From the NCBI RefSeq assembly GCF_900109655.1, contig NZ_FOAT01000001.1:1-64000 (forward strand): a DNA stretch of 64,000 nt, written 5' to 3'. Both the position numbers and the translations under genes were made by a program. Shown in pieces: positions 16,590 through 25,064 of this stretch. The notes below the pieces were generated by a model, which worked only from the letters and a program-made list of their open reading frames with translations, ran no database searches and was not told where the DNA came from. Numbering within the stretch: position 1 is the first letter of the stretch; each line of letters starts with the position of its first letter. This stretch comes from Hominimerdicola alba (GTDB lineage Bacteria; Bacillota; Clostridia; Oscillospirales; Ruminococcaceae).

Positions 16590-17723
16590 ATGAGAACATG
16601 CAGAATTTCAGCGCTTTTGATAGCAGGAGCGCTTATGCTGCCGCTTGTCGGCTGTTCTAATAAAACAGGTGACAGCAGCGGCTCGGATAATGCATCATCT
16701 GCCAAAGAAACTAAGGCAGTGGCGGATAAGGTGGAACTTAAAGATTATAAATTTCCCGAGTTTCTTAACGATATCAAACAGCCGGATTCTCTCAGTAGAC
16801 CTGTTTACGTGAGCTTTGCTTTGTCCGAGTACGTAAGTGAGGTCACTGAACAGCCTTTTGAGGGATATGAATGTTCCCAGATGATAGAGAATTCACTTTA
16901 TGTCTTTTCTGAGGGCAAATATAAAGGGCTACTTAATATAAAAGGAAGAGTTGTACTCAAAGCAGATACCTATACTTCCATCAGTTTGTGCAGCCCGGGT
17001 ACGCTCATGCTTTCAAGGGATAAAGAACTAAATGCTCCTGATGAGTATATGGCGTTCAATATATATGGTACTGTCAGAGCGGTATCCACGCCAGAGTTTA
17101 AGCCTGATAATATAAGCATTGAAGAGGAGACCAAATATAAACCGGTCGCATCCAATGAAGATGAAGCACGTTATAAGGCGTATAATCTGACAATGGGTGA
17201 TGGTATAACAGTCGGAGAGGGTTCGGCGTATGTTGACTGGGATAAGATCGAGAGCGTTTCAGCTCAGTCGATAAATACTTCACGTCCTTATAATGCATAT
17301 TACAGGGTGCAGAAAGGTGAGGAAATCTATTATATCTGCTTCGACCGTTTCTATAACTATACTATATATAACGGAGCTTACGGCTTCGTAAGGATGAAAG
17401 TCGGCGAGGGATACGGCGGATGCTATATACTTGACCATGAGGATTATTCAGAACTCAACAAGCTGATCGAAAGTTTCGGCGAATCTGGTCCTGTTAAATC
17501 ACCAAGCAAGGATACGGGGCTTGATTATGTTCAGATAGAAACTGGCTATGGCACTGATGATATTGTTACCATGACTATTTCAGCCGATGGCTATTGCTTT
17601 ACAGAACATCTTGGCAGCGGTGATCAGCAGCCGCAGAAGTATTTCACCATACTCGATAAGGAAAGCTTTGTCAGCCTTGTAAAATGGGTAGATCAGGTGC
17701 TTTCGGAAGAATACAAAAAATGA
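16590..17723 (+). CDS. Lipoprotein of unknown function
   Basis: 377 residues. The signal peptide MRTCRISALLIAGALML is followed by the lipobox LVGC (Cys 22) and a Ser-rich linker, so it is exported and anchored to the membrane by lipid. The mature part of about 330 residues is mixed alpha/beta with many aromatic residues; no family is recognised. AAGGAG lies eight bases before the start. It is alone between its own promoter and a terminator. No neighbour suggests a partner. Confidence 0.8.
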   Translation: MRTCRISALLIAGALMLPLVGCSNKTGDSSGSDNASSAKETKAVADKVELKDYKFPEFLNDIKQPDSLSRPVYVSFALSEYVSEVTEQPFEGYECSQMIENSLYVFSEGKYKGLLNIKGRVVLKADTYTSISLCSPGTLMLSRDKELNAPDEYMAFNIYGTVRAVSTPEFKPDNISIEEETKYKPVASNEDEARYKAYNLTMGDGITVGEGSAYVDWDKIESVSAQSINTSRPYNAYYRVQKGEEIYYICFDRFYNYTIYNGAYGFVRMKVGEGYGGCYILDHEDYSELNKLIESFGESGPVKSPSKDTGLDYVQIETGYGTDDIVTMTISADGYCFTEHLGSGDQQPQKYFTILDKESFVSLVKWVDQVLSEEYKK

Positions 17724-17730
17724 GGACTGA

Positions 17731-17768
17731 TTTTGCAGGAAAATGCAGTTTTTCCTGCAAAATTTTCT
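17731..17768 (+). terminator. Terminator of the lipoprotein gene
   Basis: A stem of about 12 bp (TTTTGCAGGAAA and TTTCCTGCAAAA) with a short loop, then TTTTCTGTTTT. Confidence 0.82.
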
Positions 17769-17787
17769 GTTTTGGGCGCTGTAAGCA

Positions 17788-17816
17788 TTGACAAGTACCT
17801 TTTATTGTGCTATTAT
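17788..17816 (+). promoter_or_regulatory. uppP promoter
   Basis: TTGACA (17788-17793), 17-base spacer, TATTAT (17811-17816). The leader to the uppP start is about 150 bases long and holds no gene I can support. Confidence 0.7.
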
Positions 17817-17972
17817 ATTATGTGCAGGTCTTTTTGATGATAGTTTAAATAATTTCAGCATATGATGTAGTAACAAGGTCATCGGTCTGCGAACAGCATT
17901 GTGATATCTGCGGCTGTAATAATATATTTAGAAAAAAGTCGTGGAAGCGGCGAGTTATATACGGAGGACAAA

Positions 17973-18857
17973 ATGAGTTTATTTGATGCGATCGTACAGG
18001 GGATACTTCAGGGTTTGACAGAATTTTTGCCGGTTTCCAGTTCTGGACATCTTTCACTGTATCAGCATTTCACAGGCAATAATGGCGAGGGTGCGCTTTT
18101 GTTTTCGGCAGTACTGCATCTGGGTACGCTGGTCGCTGTTTTCATAGCTTTCAGAAAAGATATCTTGGAGCTTTTTAAAGAGCTGGGCAATATTTGCTCT
18201 GATATTTTTAACCGCAGGTTTACCCTTAAAGATATGAACCCTCAGCGTCGAATGATCGTTATGATAATCGTTTCTTGTTTGTGCCTTGCGCCTTTTGCTA
18301 TTTTCAAGGATTGGTTTGAATCCATAGGCGAGGATAGCTCTATTTTTGCCGAGGGACTTTGCTTCCTTTATACAGGTGCTATCCTGTTTATGTCTGACAG
18401 ATGTACAAAGGGAAATAAAAAAGCAGGGGATATTAAAGTTAAGGATTCCATAACAGTTGGTCTTTTCCAGGGTGTTGCGCTTCTTCCCGGTGTATCGAGA
18501 TCCGGTTCTACTATCTCCGCAGGACTGTTTTCGGGATTCTCGCGTGAAACCTCTGTAAAGTATTCGTTTATTCTCGGAATACCCGTTATACTGCTTAGCT
18601 GTCTGCTTGAAGTGGCAGAGTATTTTAAAAATGTAATGGACTCAAATGTCAAGGTTGAAAAAGTAGGCTTTACCAACTGTGCTGTCGGATTTATTGTGGC
18701 AGCAATAGTAGGCGTACTTGCTATAAAACTTGTCAGCTGGCTGGTGAAGAGCGATAAGTTCAAGGTGTTTTCATACTATACATTTTGTCTCGGCACAGTA
18801 GTACTTGTTGTCGCATTCATCGAATTCTGCATGGGTCATCCAATCAGTTTTAAATAA
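17973..18857 (+). CDS. uppP: Undecaprenyl-diphosphate phosphatase (BacA type)
   Basis: 294 residues, about eight membrane segments. It removes one phosphate from undecaprenyl diphosphate at the membrane, recycling the lipid carrier for peptidoglycan and teichoic acid synthesis. It is the classical bacitracin-resistance protein. The two family motifs are complete: LTEFLPVSSSGHL near 16-28 and PGVSRSGSTISAGL near 170-183. The ATG at 17973 has GGAGG five bases upstream; the reading frame is open 24 codons further but without an SD. A 125-base gap separates it from ftsK. Confidence 0.96.
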   Translation: MSLFDAIVQGILQGLTEFLPVSSSGHLSLYQHFTGNNGEGALLFSAVLHLGTLVAVFIAFRKDILELFKELGNICSDIFNRRFTLKDMNPQRRMIVMIIVSCLCLAPFAIFKDWFESIGEDSSIFAEGLCFLYTGAILFMSDRCTKGNKKAGDIKVKDSITVGLFQGVALLPGVSRSGSTISAGLFSGFSRETSVKYSFILGIPVILLSCLLEVAEYFKNVMDSNVKVEKVGFTNCAVGFIVAAIVGVLAIKLVSWLVKSDKFKVFSYYTFCLGTVVLVVAFIEFCMGHPISFK

Positions 18858-18982
18858 TTACATATCTGCGAAGAAGCTTGATATCTGGGGCTGAAATATC
18901 GACCCTTGTGATGATTCAGGCTTTTTGCGGTTTTTTGAACCATAAGAAAATTCACCATATTTGATGAAAGGAAAGTGTTTAA

Positions 18983-21613
18983 ATGGCAGCAAATGCCCCG
19001 GGGTCTAAAACAACCGGAAGACCGGCTCTAAAAAAACAGACGGCTCAAAGCTCACCGAAAGTAAGCAAGGCAGCACAGGATGCTCTTAATGCTGCCAGAG
19101 AAAGGGAGTTCAGGCGCTTCTGGTCATACATACTGTTCTTCACAGGCGTGCTGGAGCTTTTCATCACGTTCATCAGGGGAGATGGTCTGTGGCGGTCACT
19201 GCATGATCTCAATCGCGGACTTTTCGGTTTAGCTGTGTTTCTGTTTGCCCCAATGATGATATATGTTGCGCTTATGATAGCGTCAAATACGAAGAAAAAT
19301 ACCGTTGTTGCCAAGTGTGTCGAGGGCGGTGTACTTATGCTGCTTTCAAGCGGTATGGTTCAGATACTACAGGTAGGTTCTGTACAGGGCGGAAGTTTTT
19401 TCAAAAAGCTTAAAGGTCTGTACGATGACGGCGTTGAACTCCGCGGCGGCGGACTTGCCAGCGCTGTGCTTGGCTGGCCTCTTCTTGCGGCTTTCAAAAG
19501 GCTGGGTGCATCTATTATTATCCTGCTGATCGCATTTACTTTTATACTTCTTCTTACCGATCTTACTCTTCCGCAGCTGTTCAAGCTCCTTTCAAGACCT
19601 TTTGTTGCATCGGTCGAAGCAGTTCGCACCGATAGAGTTGAGCGTGTAGTTGCAAGGCAGGAGAGGGAAGGTCAGTTAGGTAACGGCGATAATGAAATGA
19701 GACGCAGACCGGGACTTCCGGCGCCTGCCGCTATGGAAGAAACTGTTCCTCGCGGCAAACAGCGCGTTGATTTCGCTAAATTTGTCACCGATGATGATAA
19801 GGTGCCTGAGCATGAAGTTGAAGAGATAATCGATAATGGCGAAACTATCGCCGATGATATCAAGCCTTCAAGAAAGAAGCGAGATCTTTCCAAGGCTGAG
19901 GAAGTATCCGTTGAGATAATTGAGGAAGAAACTCCCGATGACAGCGAAGACCGAGAAGAACTCAAAAAGATCATCGAAGCGGCAGTTAACCGTAAGAATT
20001 CTCCTGCTTCGGATAACGAGGACAAGCCCGATCTTCCCAAGGTTGTAAATATAAACAGCAAGGGTCAGACTACGATGTTTGAAGAGGACGAAAAGATACC
20101 TGTGTACGTGAACCCGCCTGTTGATGTGCTTAAATATCCCAAAAAGAAGATCGATAAGGCGATAATAGAAGCCGAGATACAGGAGAAATCCCGCAAACTG
20201 GTGGAAACTCTGGAAGTATACGGAGTAAAGACACGAATCACAGGCATTTTCAGAGGCCCTTCGGTAACAAGATATGAACTACAGCCGGCGGCAGGTGTCA
20301 AGGTGGCTAAGATACTCAGCCTAGCTGACGATATCGCACTTAATCTTGCGGCGCTGAGTATACGTATCGAAGCACCTGTTCCCGGAAAGCCATGCGTTGG
20401 TATCGAAGTGCCGAATGATGTACGAGACCCTGTTTCTCTTCGTGAGCTTATTGACAGTGACGAATACCGTAATGCCAAGGGCAAGCTTACTTTTGCTGTC
20501 GGCAAGGATATAGAAGGCAAGATAGTTGTGGGAAATATTGCAAAAATGCCCCATCTACTGGTTGCGGGCACTACCGGTTCAGGTAAATCAGTGTTCACCA
20601 ACTCTATTATCATGAGTGTGCTGTATCACGCTTCTCCCGAAGAAGTCAAGCTTATCCTTATCGATCCTAAAATGGTCGAATTCAAGCTTTATGACAGGAT
20701 ACCTCATCTGCTTATCCCTGTTGTAACCGACCCGCTTAAAGCCGCAGGCGCACTGGGCTGGGCAGTTAACGAGATGAACAAGCGCTACAAGATGTTCGAA
20801 GCTAATAACGTCAAGAATCTTGAAGAATTCAACGAGATGCTTACCGCCGAACATTCAAAGCCTGTCGATGAAATTGATCCTATGTTTGCTAAAATGAAGC
20901 TAATGCCACAAATACTCATAGTTATCGATGAGTTTGCCGATCTTATGATGGCGGCGGGCAGTGAGGTCGAGGATTCTGTCATCAGGCTGGGACAGCTTGC
21001 ACGTGCGGCGGGAATTCACATGGTAATCGCTACACAGTCCCCCAGAAAGGACGTTATCACGGGACTAATCAAGTCTAATATCCCCTCGCGAGTTTCCCTT
21101 AGCGTATCCAGTAACGTGGATTCACGAGTTATCATGGATCAGGGCGGTGCTGAGAAGCTTCTGGGTAACGGAGACCTGCTGTACAAGCCTGTGGGTGTCA
21201 AGACACCTATACGTATACAGTCGGGCTTTGCTGATACTCCCGAGATAAAATCTGTCGTAGAATTCCTTAAAAGTGAACATTCAGCGGAATACAGCGCTGA
21301 TATCATGGCAGAGGTCGAGGAGAATATGCCAAAGCCCAAGGAAGACAAGAAGAGCGGCGGAAACAGTGATTCCGAAGACGTTATTATCAATCCTGATGAT
21401 GATCTGATCGATCAGGCAATAACCGTTATTGTTTCCACTGGTAATGCTTCAACATCATATTTACAACGTAAGCTGAAACTGGGCTTTTCCAGAGCTTCCA
21501 GAATTATGGATCAGATAGAGGAAATGGGCATAATCGGACCTCAGGAAGGCGCAAAGCCCCGAAAGATCAACCTTACCGAGGAAGAATGGCTTGAAATGCG
21601 TGCCAGAAGATAA
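18983..21613 (+). CDS. ftsK: FtsK/SpoIIIE-type DNA translocase
   Basis: 876 residues. A membrane-anchored hexameric motor that pumps chromosomal DNA through the division or sporulation septum. About four transmembrane segments occupy residues 45-205, then a charged linker (about 215-375), then the motor: Walker A GTTGSGKS at about 530, Walker B ILIVIDEFADLM at about 650, and a C-terminal winged-helix gamma domain (about 810-876, STSYLQRKLKLGFSRASRIMDQIEE) that reads orientation sequences. The gene is too short to tell FtsK from SpoIIIE by length. AAAGGAAAG precedes the start. The next gene follows after 11 bases. Confidence 0.95.
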   Translation: MAANAPGSKTTGRPALKKQTAQSSPKVSKAAQDALNAAREREFRRFWSYILFFTGVLELFITFIRGDGLWRSLHDLNRGLFGLAVFLFAPMMIYVALMIASNTKKNTVVAKCVEGGVLMLLSSGMVQILQVGSVQGGSFFKKLKGLYDDGVELRGGGLASAVLGWPLLAAFKRLGASIIILLIAFTFILLLTDLTLPQLFKLLSRPFVASVEAVRTDRVERVVARQEREGQLGNGDNEMRRRPGLPAPAAMEETVPRGKQRVDFAKFVTDDDKVPEHEVEEIIDNGETIADDIKPSRKKRDLSKAEEVSVEIIEEETPDDSEDREELKKIIEAAVNRKNSPASDNEDKPDLPKVVNINSKGQTTMFEEDEKIPVYVNPPVDVLKYPKKKIDKAIIEAEIQEKSRKLVETLEVYGVKTRITGIFRGPSVTRYELQPAAGVKVAKILSLADDIALNLAALSIRIEAPVPGKPCVGIEVPNDVRDPVSLRELIDSDEYRNAKGKLTFAVGKDIEGKIVVGNIAKMPHLLVAGTTGSGKSVFTNSIIMSVLYHASPEEVKLILIDPKMVEFKLYDRIPHLLIPVVTDPLKAAGALGWAVNEMNKRYKMFEANNVKNLEEFNEMLTAEHSKPVDEIDPMFAKMKLMPQILIVIDEFADLMMAAGSEVEDSVIRLGQLARAAGIHMVIATQSPRKDVITGLIKSNIPSRVSLSVSSNVDSRVIMDQGGAEKLLGNGDLLYKPVGVKTPIRIQSGFADTPEIKSVVEFLKSEHSAEYSADIMAEVEENMPKPKEDKKSGGNSDSEDVIINPDDDLIDQAITVIVSTGNASTSYLQRKLKLGFSRASRIMDQIEEMGIIGPQEGAKPRKINLTEEEWLEMRARR

Positions 21614-21624
21614 GGTGCTTTACA

Positions 21625-22599
21625 ATGGCTGATAAAAAAGGTAAAAAGAGCAGTCCGCCCCCGAAAAAGGTAAGTGGGCTTTCCATAAAGCAAAGAGTGC
21701 GGCTCATACTGCTGATACTAGTATTATTTGCCGCAGGAGTAGTCTGGCTCTTACATTATTTTCAAATAATATCCGTTCAGGATATTATGGTGAAGCTTGG
21801 TCTTGCTGACCGACCAGCCACCCGCTCAGATCTTGAAGTCCATATCATTGATGTGGGTCAGGGCGACTGCATACTTGTGGCATCGCAGGGACAGATAATG
21901 CTGATTGACAGCGGCGAGCGAGATGAAAGCAATGCCGTCGAGTCTTATCTTCTGAGACACGGCATCCACCATATCGACCGTCTTATAGCTACACATCCTC
22001 ATTCGGATCACATTGGCGAAATGGCTGAGATAATCTACACTTTCGATGTTGACAGCTTCATGATGCCGCGTATCCCCGATGATTACGTACCTACTACCAA
22101 GTGCTACGAAGATATGCTGAAAGCAGTTGATGTAAGGGATGTTTCGGTAATGTCCCCTGAGGATACGAGTTTTCATCTGGGGTGCTGTGATGTGCAGATA
22201 TACACCTCGGGTGTAGAGGATTCGGATAATCTCAATAACTATTCTCTAATTGTCAAGGTCGTTCACGAGAAAAACAGTTTCCTGTTTACAGGTGACTGCG
22301 AGAATGAGGAAGAGAAAACTCTGCTGGATAAGGGCGTTGATCTTAAAGCGAAAGTACTCAAAGCCGCTCATCATGGCAGCTCGACTTCTTCCTCAGCTGA
22401 TTTTCTCGATGTTGTCGATCCCGAATACGCTGTTATTTCCTGTGGAAAAGCCAATGATTACGGGCACCCCCATAAAGAGACAGTAAGGCGGCTTTCAAAA
22501 TACGCACGAAATACCTATATCACCGCCCGAGACGGCAGTGTGGTTTTCATTTCGGACGGCGAAGGACTTACAGTTGAATGTGAGAGGGACAAGAAATGA
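21625..22599 (+). CDS. ComEC-type metallo-beta-lactamase-fold hydrolase
   Basis: 324 residues. A Lys/Pro-rich N-terminus and one membrane segment (about 27-47) precede a metallo-beta-lactamase domain with HIIDVGQGDCILV, the metal site THPHSDH (about 122-128), the later ligand FTGDCEN and AAHHGSS. This is the soluble C-terminal part of ComEC/Rec2 without the competence channel. Such stand-alone copies are common in Clostridia; their role is unproven and may be as a secreted or membrane-tethered nuclease or phosphodiesterase. Its stop overlaps the start of the DUF3006 gene in ATGA. Confidence 0.88.
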   Translation: MADKKGKKSSPPPKKVSGLSIKQRVRLILLILVLFAAGVVWLLHYFQIISVQDIMVKLGLADRPATRSDLEVHIIDVGQGDCILVASQGQIMLIDSGERDESNAVESYLLRHGIHHIDRLIATHPHSDHIGEMAEIIYTFDVDSFMMPRIPDDYVPTTKCYEDMLKAVDVRDVSVMSPEDTSFHLGCCDVQIYTSGVEDSDNLNNYSLIVKVVHEKNSFLFTGDCENEEEKTLLDKGVDLKAKVLKAAHHGSSTSSSADFLDVVDPEYAVISCGKANDYGHPHKETVRRLSKYARNTYITARDGSVVFISDGEGLTVECERDKK

Positions 22600-22820
22600 G
22601 ATTCGCGGTTGACAGGATTGAAGGCGAATTTGCAGTCTGTGAGGACAGCGAGGGCGCTACGATAAATATTGATCTGAAAAAACTTCCACCCGATGTGAAA
22701 AGCGGAGATATTTTAGTTTTCAGAGACGGACGTTTTCTTAATGATAAAACAGCAATGTCCGAAAGACGTGCTGAGATCTCAGCATTGCAGGAAAAATTGT
22801 TGGGAAAGTCTACCGATTGA
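22596..22820 (+). CDS. DUF3006 protein
   Basis: 74 residues, predicted small beta-barrel: FAVDRIEGEFAVCEDSEG, then DLKKLPPDVKSGDIL, then a charged C-terminal helix. This is the DUF3006 pattern, a family of unknown function typically encoded beside ComEC-like hydrolases. Four-base overlap with the hydrolase gene implies coupled translation and a joint role. Confidence 0.88.
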   Translation: MRFAVDRIEGEFAVCEDSEGATINIDLKKLPPDVKSGDILVFRDGRFLNDKTAMSERRAEISALQEKLLGKSTD

Positions 22821-22878
22821 AATTGCATACCATTATCATAACAGATAACGCAATATGCATTGAAATGGAGTGATATAT

Positions 22879-23775
22879 ATGAACAGAGATCTGTTTTCGG
22901 TCATAAAGGCTAAGCTTCCGAGCCTTTCAAAGGGTCACAAGCTTATTGCAAATTACATACTTTCGCAGTATGATAAGGCGGCTTTTATGACCGCGCAGAA
23001 ACTGGGCAAGACAGTAGGTGTTAGCGAATCGACGGTGGTCAGGTTTGCTTCCGAACTGGGTTATGACGGTTATCCCGAACTGCAAAGGCAGCTCCAGGAT
23101 CTTATGCGCAACAAGCTGACTGCTGTACAGCGTATCGAGGTCAGCTCTGAGCAAATGAACGGCGAGGACGTTCTCCAGCGAGTGCTTAACCAGGATATCG
23201 ACCGTATCCGCGCAACACTGAATGAGACCAACAAGAACGATTTCAATCATGCCGTTGATCTTATCACATCGGCTAATACCATATATATCATCGGCACAAG
23301 AAGCTCTGCGGCGCTGGCTTATTTTCTGAACTATTATCTGAACTTGCTTTTCCCCCACGTAAAGCTCGTTCCAAGCACCACAACATCTGAGCTTTTTGAA
23401 CGTATCATGCGCATCGACAAAGATGATGTCATGATAGGTATCTCTTTCCCGAGATACTCAAATCAGACGGTGAAAGCGCTGAAATACTCCAAGACCAATG
23501 GTGCGAAAGTTATCGCCATAACCGATTCCACAAGTTCGCCCCTTACCGATTATGCGGACGCACTTCTGCTTGCTAAGAGCGATATGGCTTCATTTGCCGA
23601 TTCATTAGTTGCGCCCCTTAGTCTTGTAAATGCACTTATCGCCGCAATTTCTATCAGAAATGTTGATCTTGTGACACAGACTTTCGGCAAGCTTGAAAAG
23701 GTCTGGGAAGATTTTGACGTATACGCAAAAAACTCTGAGAATACGGAGAATAACGATGCCGACGAAGAAGTATGA
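22879..23775 (+). CDS. RpiR-family transcriptional regulator
   Basis: 298 residues. An N-terminal helix-turn-helix (about 1-80; KLGKTVGVSESTVVRFASELGYDGYPELQ is the family signature region, in two parts) and a C-terminal SIS sugar-phosphate-binding domain (about 105-260; IYIIGTRSSAALA and ISFPRYSNQTVKALKYSK). Members sense sugar phosphates and control sugar or cell-wall-sugar genes. The ATG at 22879 has GGAG eight bases upstream; an in-frame GTG at 22870 lies within that SD. Its target is not evident: the next gene is a flavoprotein that overlaps it by 20 bases. Confidence 0.93.
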   Translation: MNRDLFSVIKAKLPSLSKGHKLIANYILSQYDKAAFMTAQKLGKTVGVSESTVVRFASELGYDGYPELQRQLQDLMRNKLTAVQRIEVSSEQMNGEDVLQRVLNQDIDRIRATLNETNKNDFNHAVDLITSANTIYIIGTRSSAALAYFLNYYLNLLFPHVKLVPSTTTSELFERIMRIDKDDVMIGISFPRYSNQTVKALKYSKTNGAKVIAITDSTSSPLTDYADALLLAKSDMASFADSLVAPLSLVNALIAAISIRNVDLVTQTFGKLEKVWEDFDVYAKNSENTENNDADEEV

Positions 23776-25009
23776 TGCAGTTATAGTCGGCGGCGGCGCG
23801 GCAGGACTTTTCTGCGGTGCTCAGCTTGCAACACTTGGCAAAAGCACTGTTATTATCGAAAAAAACGAGCGATTTGGAAGAAAGCTCCGTATCACAGGAA
23901 AATGCAGATGTAATGTAACCAATAATTGTGATGTTGAAACCGTGATGAAGAATATTCCACGCAATAATCGCTTTATGTATTCTTCACTCAGCAGGTTCAC
24001 CCCTGAGGATGCTATGGCATTTTTCGAGGGAATTGGTGTTCCGTTGAAGACCGAGCGCGGTAACAGGGTCTTTCCTGTTAGCGACAGCGCCCATGATATC
24101 GCCGATGCACTGGTGAAGTTCTGTCTGGATTGCGGAACTGAACTTGTCAGCGGGGAAGTGACTTCACTTATCATTGAGGACGGCTGTGCAGTTGGCGTTA
24201 AGTGCGGAGATAAGGAATACCGCGGCGGAAGTGTGATAATCGCCACAGGCGGACGTTCCTACCCTAAAACGGGTTCTGACGGCTTTGGTTATAAGCTCGC
24301 AAAATCAGCAGGACATCACGTAACGCCTATAACACCCTCGCTTTGTCCAATAGTAACCGAGGAATCAGAAGAATGTGCTGAAATGATGGGTCTTAGCCTT
24401 AAAAACTGCACGCTTTCTCTTCGCGAGGACAACAGCACAAAACCTCTGTACGAAGAACTGGGCGAGATGCTATTCACGCATTTCGGGCTTTCGGGACCTC
24501 TCGTGCTTTCTGCAAGCGCGCATATACGCGATATCGAAAAGCACAGCTATCATATTGATATCGATCTGAAACCCGCACTTTCTAACGAACAGCTTGATGC
24601 GCGTATCTTAAGGGATTTTTCTGATTTTCCGAACCGCGAGTTCGGCAATTCTCTCGGAAAACTTCTTCCCGCAAAGATGATACCTGTCATCGTTGCAAGA
24701 AGCGGCATACCTTCGGAAAAGCGTGTGAATCAGATAACCCGTGATGAACGGCGTTCTCTTGTGGAAGTCATCAAAAAGCTTACTTTTAAGGTCAAGCGGC
24801 TTCGTCCCATAGATGAAGCCATAATCACCCGAGGCGGTGTTGAGCTATCCGAGATAGACCCGAAAACTATGCAGTCCAAGCTGTGTAATAACTTATACTT
24901 TATCGGTGAGATACTCGACCTTGATGCATACACAGGCGGCTTCAATTTGCAGATAGCATGGTCTACTGCATATGCCTGTGCGCAGGCTGTGGAGTATACG
25001 TATCAATAA
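23756..25009 (+). CDS. FAD-dependent oxidoreductase, HI0933/BaiN family
   Basis: 417 residues. A two-dinucleotide-type flavoprotein: the FAD-binding GGGAAGLFCG at about 11-20, EKNERFGRKLRITGKCRCNVTN landmark (family-specific), GGRSYPKTGSDGFGY and a C-terminal GEILDLDAYTGGFNLQIAW that closes on FAD. Members reduce C=C bonds in steroids or are of unknown function. The start at 23756 has GGAG upstream and overlaps the regulator gene by 20 bases, so the pair is coupled. Substrate unknown. Confidence 0.9.
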   Translation: MPTKKYDAVIVGGGAAGLFCGAQLATLGKSTVIIEKNERFGRKLRITGKCRCNVTNNCDVETVMKNIPRNNRFMYSSLSRFTPEDAMAFFEGIGVPLKTERGNRVFPVSDSAHDIADALVKFCLDCGTELVSGEVTSLIIEDGCAVGVKCGDKEYRGGSVIIATGGRSYPKTGSDGFGYKLAKSAGHHVTPITPSLCPIVTEESEECAEMMGLSLKNCTLSLREDNSTKPLYEELGEMLFTHFGLSGPLVLSASAHIRDIEKHSYHIDIDLKPALSNEQLDARILRDFSDFPNREFGNSLGKLLPAKMIPVIVARSGIPSEKRVNQITRDERRSLVEVIKKLTFKVKRLRPIDEAIITRGGVELSEIDPKTMQSKLCNNLYFIGEILDLDAYTGGFNLQIAWSTAYACAQAVEYTYQ

Positions 25010-25064
25010 ATGAATTCTGGTTTCAGCTTAATTACAGCTGAATACTATATAAGGAGTTGTAAAT